Below, piece by piece: positions 8,849-11,655 of a stretch of DNA of 11,655 nucleotides. This DNA comes from Holosporales bacterium (lineage in GTDB: Bacteria > Pseudomonadota > Alphaproteobacteria > RUG11792): contig JAITFF010000007.1 in NCBI GenBank assembly GCA_031281515.1, positions 1 to 11,655 of the forward strand. The letters are read 5' to 3'. The position numbers and the translations under genes are program-made. How positions within the stretch are numbered: the first letter of the stretch is position 1; every line of letters starts with the position of its first letter. A model generated the notes under the pieces. That model did no database searches. It was not told where the DNA came from and worked only from the letters and a program-made list of their open reading frames with translations.

Positions 8849-9547
8849 ATGAATTTTCCGGGGCTTGATTTTTCTATTCATAAAGATGGATTTCGATTTA
8901 TTGGAATAGCTGCTGCTGCCACTCTGCTTTTCTCGATGTTTATTGTTCCTCTGGCGTGGATTTGTGCAATTCTCACACTTTTTTGCGTTTTCTTCTTCAG
9001 AAATCCGAGGAGGTCTGTGCCGAATGATGACAATCTCATAGTCAGCCCGGCCGACGGTACGGTTTGCGCGATTAATCTCGAAGTTCCTCCAGAGGAGCTG
9101 GGGCTTGGAGAGGAGAAGAGGTACAGAATCAGTATATTTTTGAGCCTTTTTAATGTGCATATAAACAGGTTACCGACGACTGGTAAAATACGGAACATTA
9201 TTTACAGTCCAGGATCTTTTTTGAATGCCGCCCTAGAGAAGGCAAGTATCTTCAATGAAAAAAGCACGTTGATTATAGAAATCGATGGAGATCCTTCCAG
9301 GTTAATGGCTGTGTCTCAGATTGCTGGGATGATTGGGAGGCGAATCGTTTGCGACGTACACGATGGCCAAGATATATCGAAGGGGAAGATTTTTGGTATC
9401 ATCAGATTCGGGAGCAGAGTTGATATTTGGCTGCCACTTGGTGTTGCTCCACAAGTTTGCAACGGACAGACGATGATAGGTGGCGAGACGGTTTTGGCTG
9501 ATATTTCGTCGCCAACTGATCTGCCCAGAGAAGGGTCGATCGTATAA
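8849..9547 (+). CDS. psd: Phosphatidylserine decarboxylase proenzyme (short PSD-A type)
   Basis: It converts phosphatidylserine to phosphatidylethanolamine at the inner membrane, using a pyruvoyl cofactor made by self-cleavage of the proenzyme. The 232 residues match the short PSD-A subfamily found in alphaproteobacteria and archaea, rather than the roughly 320-residue E. coli type. Two hydrophobic segments near 16-50 anchor the N-terminus. The body opens with FFFRNPRRSVP, then SPADGTV containing D69, and FNVHINR with H104. The processing site RFGSRVDIWLP puts cleavage between G188 and S189, so Ser189 would become the pyruvoyl group of a short alpha chain. D69, H104 and S189 correspond to the Asp-His-Ser self-cleavage triad known for the family, so the enzyme should be active. 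The ATG at 8849 lacks a strong Shine-Dalgarno, but no better in-frame start lies nearby. pssA, the usual alphaproteobacterial neighbour, is not the next gene; a DedA gene follows after 3 bp. Confidence 0.96.
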   Translation: MNFPGLDFSIHKDGFRFIGIAAAATLLFSMFIVPLAWICAILTLFCVFFFRNPRRSVPNDDNLIVSPADGTVCAINLEVPPEELGLGEEKRYRISIFLSLFNVHINRLPTTGKIRNIIYSPGSFLNAALEKASIFNEKSTLIIEIDGDPSRLMAVSQIAGMIGRRIVCDVHDGQDISKGKIFGIIRFGSRVDIWLPLGVAPQVCNGQTMIGGETVLADISSPTDLPREGSIV

Positions 9548-9550
9548 GAA

Positions 9551-10129
9551 ATGTTTGATTCCGCGCTGGTTTCTGGTTTTGTAAAAGATTGGGGTTATCT
9601 AGCCGTTTTTTTGGGATCGATCGTGGAGGGGGAGGTGATATTACTAACGGCGAGCGCCTTCGCGGCTGGTGGATATTTATCGATCTACAAGATATTCGCG
9701 ATAGCTTTTACGACAACCGTTTTGGTTGATCAGGTTCTATTTTTTGTTGGATATAAAACTGGTACCGCCTGGCTAATTCGCCGATTTCCGAAATTACAGA
9801 TAGCGAAAGAAAGAGTTTTCTCACTGTTAAATAAAATGGATATTTTTTTTATATTTGCATTTCGTTTTATATATGGAATACGCACTATTAGCCCCGTTAT
9901 AATAGGAGCCGCTAAAATTAATCCACCTAGATTCATTGGGTATAACATACTATCTGGATTCTGTTGGGCATTCCTCGGTTGCTTTATAGGTTACGTTGTG
10001 GCCGATGTCTTTGCGGATGGGACATTTGACACGATGCCAGCTGTTCTGGCGGTTTCCGGGATAATTGCCATTTTGGGTTTCGGAGTTTTTATGGCAGTAA
10101 AATTAAAGGGATCCAAAAATTCCGATTAA
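9551..10129 (+). CDS. DedA family (VTT domain) membrane protein, YohD-like
   Basis: This is a small polytopic inner-membrane protein of the DedA/SNARE-associated (VTT) superfamily, members of which act as lipid scramblases or flippases, including undecaprenyl-phosphate and phosphatidylethanolamine translocators. Of its 192 residues, the N-terminal re-entrant region carries GSIVEGE (E26 and E28), followed by VDQVLFFVGY with D60. The family signature F-R-F-x-Y-G-x-R-x-x-x-P spans 104-115 (R105, R111, P115). Hydrophobic helices lie near 124-150 and 162-183, with a short basic tail. The wording is closest to what I recall of E. coli YohD. The ATG at 9551 is 3 bp after the psd stop, and the only purine-rich upstream stretch (GAGAAGGG at 9528-9534) lies within psd, so translation is probably coupled. 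Direct linkage to psd suggests PE as substrate, as for PetA (YbfM) in the B. subtilis pssA-ybfM-psd operon. The substrate is inference. Confidence 0.92.
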   Translation: MFDSALVSGFVKDWGYLAVFLGSIVEGEVILLTASAFAAGGYLSIYKIFAIAFTTTVLVDQVLFFVGYKTGTAWLIRRFPKLQIAKERVFSLLNKMDIFFIFAFRFIYGIRTISPVIIGAAKINPPRFIGYNILSGFCWAFLGCFIGYVVADVFADGTFDTMPAVLAVSGIIAILGFGVFMAVKLKGSKNSD

Positions 10130-10140
10130 TGTTCTAGCTG

Positions 10141-10149
10141 TGGTATTAT
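10141..10149 (+). promoter_or_regulatory. Possible extended -10 promoter for pgk
   Basis: TGG directly followed by TATTAT fits the extended -10 pattern TGn-TATAAT with one mismatch. No good -35 lies upstream (TTCCGA at 10120-10125 is weak), which extended -10 promoters tolerate. A start near 10156 would give a leader of about 30 nt that contains the pgk Shine-Dalgarno. Confidence 0.35.
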
Positions 10150-10150
10150 G

Positions 10151-10168
10151 CGGCCAATTTGCTGGCCG
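10151..10168 (+). terminator. Short GC-rich hairpin between dedA and pgk, possible weak terminator
   Basis: CGGCCA (10151-10156) and TGGCCG (10163-10168) form a perfect 6-bp stem around a 6-nt loop and are followed by ATATTTTA. That resembles a weak intrinsic terminator or attenuator acting on transcripts running out of dedA. The stem is short and the following tract is not a clean run of U, so termination is uncertain. Confidence 0.35.
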
Positions 10169-10175
10169 ATATTTT

Positions 10176-10180
10176 AGGAA
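10176..10180 (+). promoter_or_regulatory. Shine-Dalgarno AGGAA deciding the pgk start
   Basis: AGGAA lies 8 nt before an in-frame TTG at 10189. The more upstream TTG at 10159 has no ribosome site and falls in the loop of the hairpin at 10151-10168. This favours TTG 10189 as the pgk start. Confidence 0.55.
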
Positions 10181-10188
10181 ATTTTGAC

Positions 10189-11364
10189 TTGAGATTGAGA
10201 GGGTTCGAAGATTTTAGGAAGTTTGTTGGTGAAACTCCTGAGCTTAAGAGGTGTATCGTAAGGTGCGATCTAAACATTCCATCTTCGATCAGGGACCTGT
10301 CCAGGGTTTATGCCATAAAGAGTACGGTCGAAGCTATCTTGGATCTCGGCCTAGGAGTCGTCCTAATTTCTCATTATAAGAGACCAAAACCGGAAGATCG
10401 TTCCGATCAGAAATTTTCTTTATCGATAGTAAGAGACAGCGTTTCGGAAGTTCTTGGGAGGAAGGTACAGTTCGTTGAGGGGTCTGTTTTTGAGGTAGAC
10501 CCGAGTGTCATCGATTCTGAGGTAGTTCTCCTGGAAAATCTTAGATTCTATGATGGAGAAACACAAAATGACGATAATTTTGCGAGGATTTTGGCGAGTT
10601 ATGGAGATGTATACGTAAATGAGGCGTTTTCTGTTTCTCACAGAGCACACGCATCCGTATGCGCTATAACAAAATATATTCCATCTTTTGCAGGAATTTC
10701 ATTACAAAACGAAGTACGCTGGTTGTCGAAATTATTACAAGAAGTAGATAGACCGTATACGGCCATCATTGGAGGGTCGAAAGTTTCTACTAAAATTGAT
10801 GTTCTGAGGCGAGTATCTCAGATAGCGGATAATCTGGTCATAACCGGTGCGATGGCTAACACGTTCTTGGCAGCACGAGGATTCGATATGCAATCTTCTG
10901 TGATCGAGAAAGAATTACTCGCCGATGCTACAGAAATTATGAAATTATCGAAAGCGAAAATACTATTGCCGCTAGATTTCATGGTATCGGCTGATATTGA
11001 AACGACTGGTACCACATGTAAATTGGGAGCAATACCGCAGGGAAATGCATGTTTTGATATTGGAAATGAAACGGTTAAGTTCATTCAGGACGTTATTTCT
11101 CAATCAAAAACTTTATTATGGAACGGCGCCATAGGAGCATTCGAATTTGCCAATTTCCGGGGAGGTACGGATGCAATAGCGCAGTCAGTCGCAGAATTAA
11201 CTAAAAGTGGGAAAATAGCATCGATTATAGGTGGAGGGGAAACGGTGGCCTCTCTCGGTTGCTATAAGGATGATATGTCGTTTGTATCGACGGCTGGCGG
11301 GGCTTTTCTTGAATTCGTCGCTGGATTCGATCTTCCAGGATTGCTCACACTACAGGCCAGATAA
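10189..11364 (+). CDS. pgk: Phosphoglycerate kinase
   Basis: It is the cytoplasmic enzyme that transfers phosphate between 1,3-bisphosphoglycerate and ADP in glycolysis, and the reverse in gluconeogenesis. From the TTG at 10189 the protein has 391 residues, normal for the family; the frame extends to another TTG at 10159 (401 aa), and TTG 10195 is a lesser option. Substrate-binding residues are in place: RCDLNIP with R25, D27 and N29; SHYKRP with H62 and R65; ENLRF with R119; and SHRAHAS with H151, R152 and H154. The nucleotide domain has GGSKVSTK (195-202, with K198 and K202), GAMANTFLAARG, WNGAIGAFEF, GGGET (348-352) and STAGGAFLEF near the end. Small departures from common wording are SHYKRP for SHLGRP and DIGNETV for the usual DIGP-x-T. 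None removes a known catalytic residue. It sits 59 bp after dedA, in the same direction, behind its own promoter-like element. Its stop lies only 7 bp from the stop of the convergent gene on the other strand. Confidence 0.97.
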   Translation: MRLRGFEDFRKFVGETPELKRCIVRCDLNIPSSIRDLSRVYAIKSTVEAILDLGLGVVLISHYKRPKPEDRSDQKFSLSIVRDSVSEVLGRKVQFVEGSVFEVDPSVIDSEVVLLENLRFYDGETQNDDNFARILASYGDVYVNEAFSVSHRAHASVCAITKYIPSFAGISLQNEVRWLSKLLQEVDRPYTAIIGGSKVSTKIDVLRRVSQIADNLVITGAMANTFLAARGFDMQSSVIEKELLADATEIMKLSKAKILLPLDFMVSADIETTGTTCKLGAIPQGNACFDIGNETVKFIQDVISQSKTLLWNGAIGAFEFANFRGGTDAIAQSVAELTKSGKIASIIGGGETVASLGCYKDDMSFVSTAGGAFLEFVAGFDLPGLLTLQAR

Positions 11365-11371
11365 ACTTTTT

Positions 11372-11655
11372 CTACATTAACTGACATTTCAGGATGACAT
11401 AATTTTTCTGAGCTCCGTCATTAGCGGGTTGTCCGCCTGGTTGCTGTTGCCCACCCGCGGGAAGTTGTACCTGTACTGGCTGTCCATCAGGACCAACGGT
11501 CTGTACTCCAGGTGCCGGTACTACCGGTTGACTACCGGTGAGGACTGTTTGTCCACTAGGACCAACGGTCTGTACTCCAGGTGCCGGTACTACCGGTTGA
11601 CTACCGGTGAGGACTGGCTGTCCATCAGGACCAACGGTCTGTACTCCAGGTGCCG
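11372..11655 (-). CDS. Tandem-repeat protein, C-terminal 93 residues (5' end beyond window)
   Basis: I do not recognise this gene. On the minus strand one frame stays open from the window edge to a TAG at 11374-11372, while the other two minus frames hit stops within the repeats. The visible 93 residues comprise two full 23-residue repeats starting APGVQTVGP, a partial third, and a unique tail. The tail passes through a Gln/Gly/Pro-rich stretch (LPAGGQQQPGGQP) and ends KNYVILKCQLM. The repeats are rich in Pro, Gly, Val and Gln, lack aromatic residues, and have almost no charge, which suggests an extended or disordered region. Repeat units are about 59% GC, higher than the neighbouring genes look. 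The gene is convergent with pgk, with 7 bp between stop codons. Possible roles include a surface or envelope protein, a secreted repeat effector of the kind known in Ehrlichia and Anaplasma, or a low-complexity linker. The missing N-terminus, where any signal peptide or domain would lie, prevents a choice. Confidence 0.75.
   Translation of the reverse strand, partial: APGVQTVGPDGQPVLTGSQPVVPAPGVQTVGPSGQTVLTGSQPVVPAPGVQTVGPDGQPVQVQLPAGGQQQPGGQPANDGAQKNYVILKCQLM
11474..11653 (-). repeat. 69-bp tandem repeats coding for 23-residue units
   Basis: Reading the minus strand from the edge: copy A is 11653-11585, copy B 11584-11516, and partial copy C begins at 11515. A and B differ at 4 of 69 positions, all within three nearby codons (GAT to AGT, CAG to CAA, CCA to ACA), so DGQP becomes SGQT. 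C is identical to A over its first 41 nt (to 11475) and then leaves the repeat. The array continues to the window edge, so the copy number is unknown. Each unit also carries ACCGGT palindromes 5 nt apart (ACCGGT-5-ACCGGT), which could form small hairpins. Confidence 0.93.

Noticed and set aside
8669..9160. Minus-strand 163-codon frame across the transporter-psd junction
   Set aside because: It overlaps two well-supported plus-strand genes and encodes a low-complexity, Asn/Arg/Lys-rich sequence with no recognisable motif.
10148..10177. Nine-codon ORF (MRPICWPIF) before pgk as a leader peptide
   Set aside because: It has no Shine-Dalgarno, overlaps the promoter-like element and hairpin, and carries no run of regulatory codons. 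Overlap of its stop with the pgk ribosome site is probably chance.
11365..11400. Bidirectional terminator between pgk and the convergent repeat gene
   Set aside because: Only 7 bp separate the stop codons. The nearby TGACAT copies are direct, not inverted, and I find no stem with a flanking T-tract.
11474..11655. CRISPR array
   Set aside because: The repeats are contiguous 69-bp units with no unique spacers, and they keep one open reading frame with protein-level periodicity.

Overview
The window reads as ordinary chromosomal DNA from an alphaproteobacterium. The large RNA polymerase subunits have alphaproteobacterial-type sequence. Some wording, such as PEGQNIGL in the beta subunit, together with the mid-40s GC content (judged by eye), the scattered housekeeping genes and a tandem-repeat protein, would suit a host-associated, Rickettsiales-like lineage. 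That placement is inference: the sequence alone does not fix the genus. Presence of pgk argues against Rickettsia itself, which has lost glycolysis.

Layout: (1) 1-7614 is the rpoB-rpoC pair. The window opens inside rpoB, about 200-230 codons after its true start, and rpoC follows after 15 bp. (2) 7736-8776 encodes an AI-2E/PerM-family membrane protein, where many alphaproteobacteria have the ribosomal-protein/elongation-factor (str) cluster. (3) 8849-10129 is a tight pair: a short-type phosphatidylserine decarboxylase (psd) and, 3 bp later, a DedA/VTT-domain membrane protein. (4) 10189-11364 is phosphoglycerate kinase. It has a TTG start chosen on its Shine-Dalgarno sequence, and is preceded by an extended -10-like element and a GC-rich hairpin. 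(5) 11372-11655, on the minus strand and convergent with pgk, is the 3' end of a protein made of 23-residue, 69-bp tandem repeats. It is open at the window edge, so only the C-terminal 93 residues are visible.

How the genes work together: rpoB and rpoC encode the catalytic core of RNA polymerase. Psd makes phosphatidylethanolamine (PE) and DedA-family proteins translocate lipids, so psd-dedA plausibly forms a PE synthesis and distribution module like pssA-ybfM(petA)-psd of Bacillus subtilis. Pgk is central carbon metabolism and has no obvious link to the lipid pair. I see no tRNA, rRNA, CRISPR array, insertion sequence or phage gene. Every gap between genes is shorter than 300 bp. The least ordinary parts are the repeat protein at the right edge and the psd-dedA pairing. 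I do not see convincing evidence for a wholly new system.
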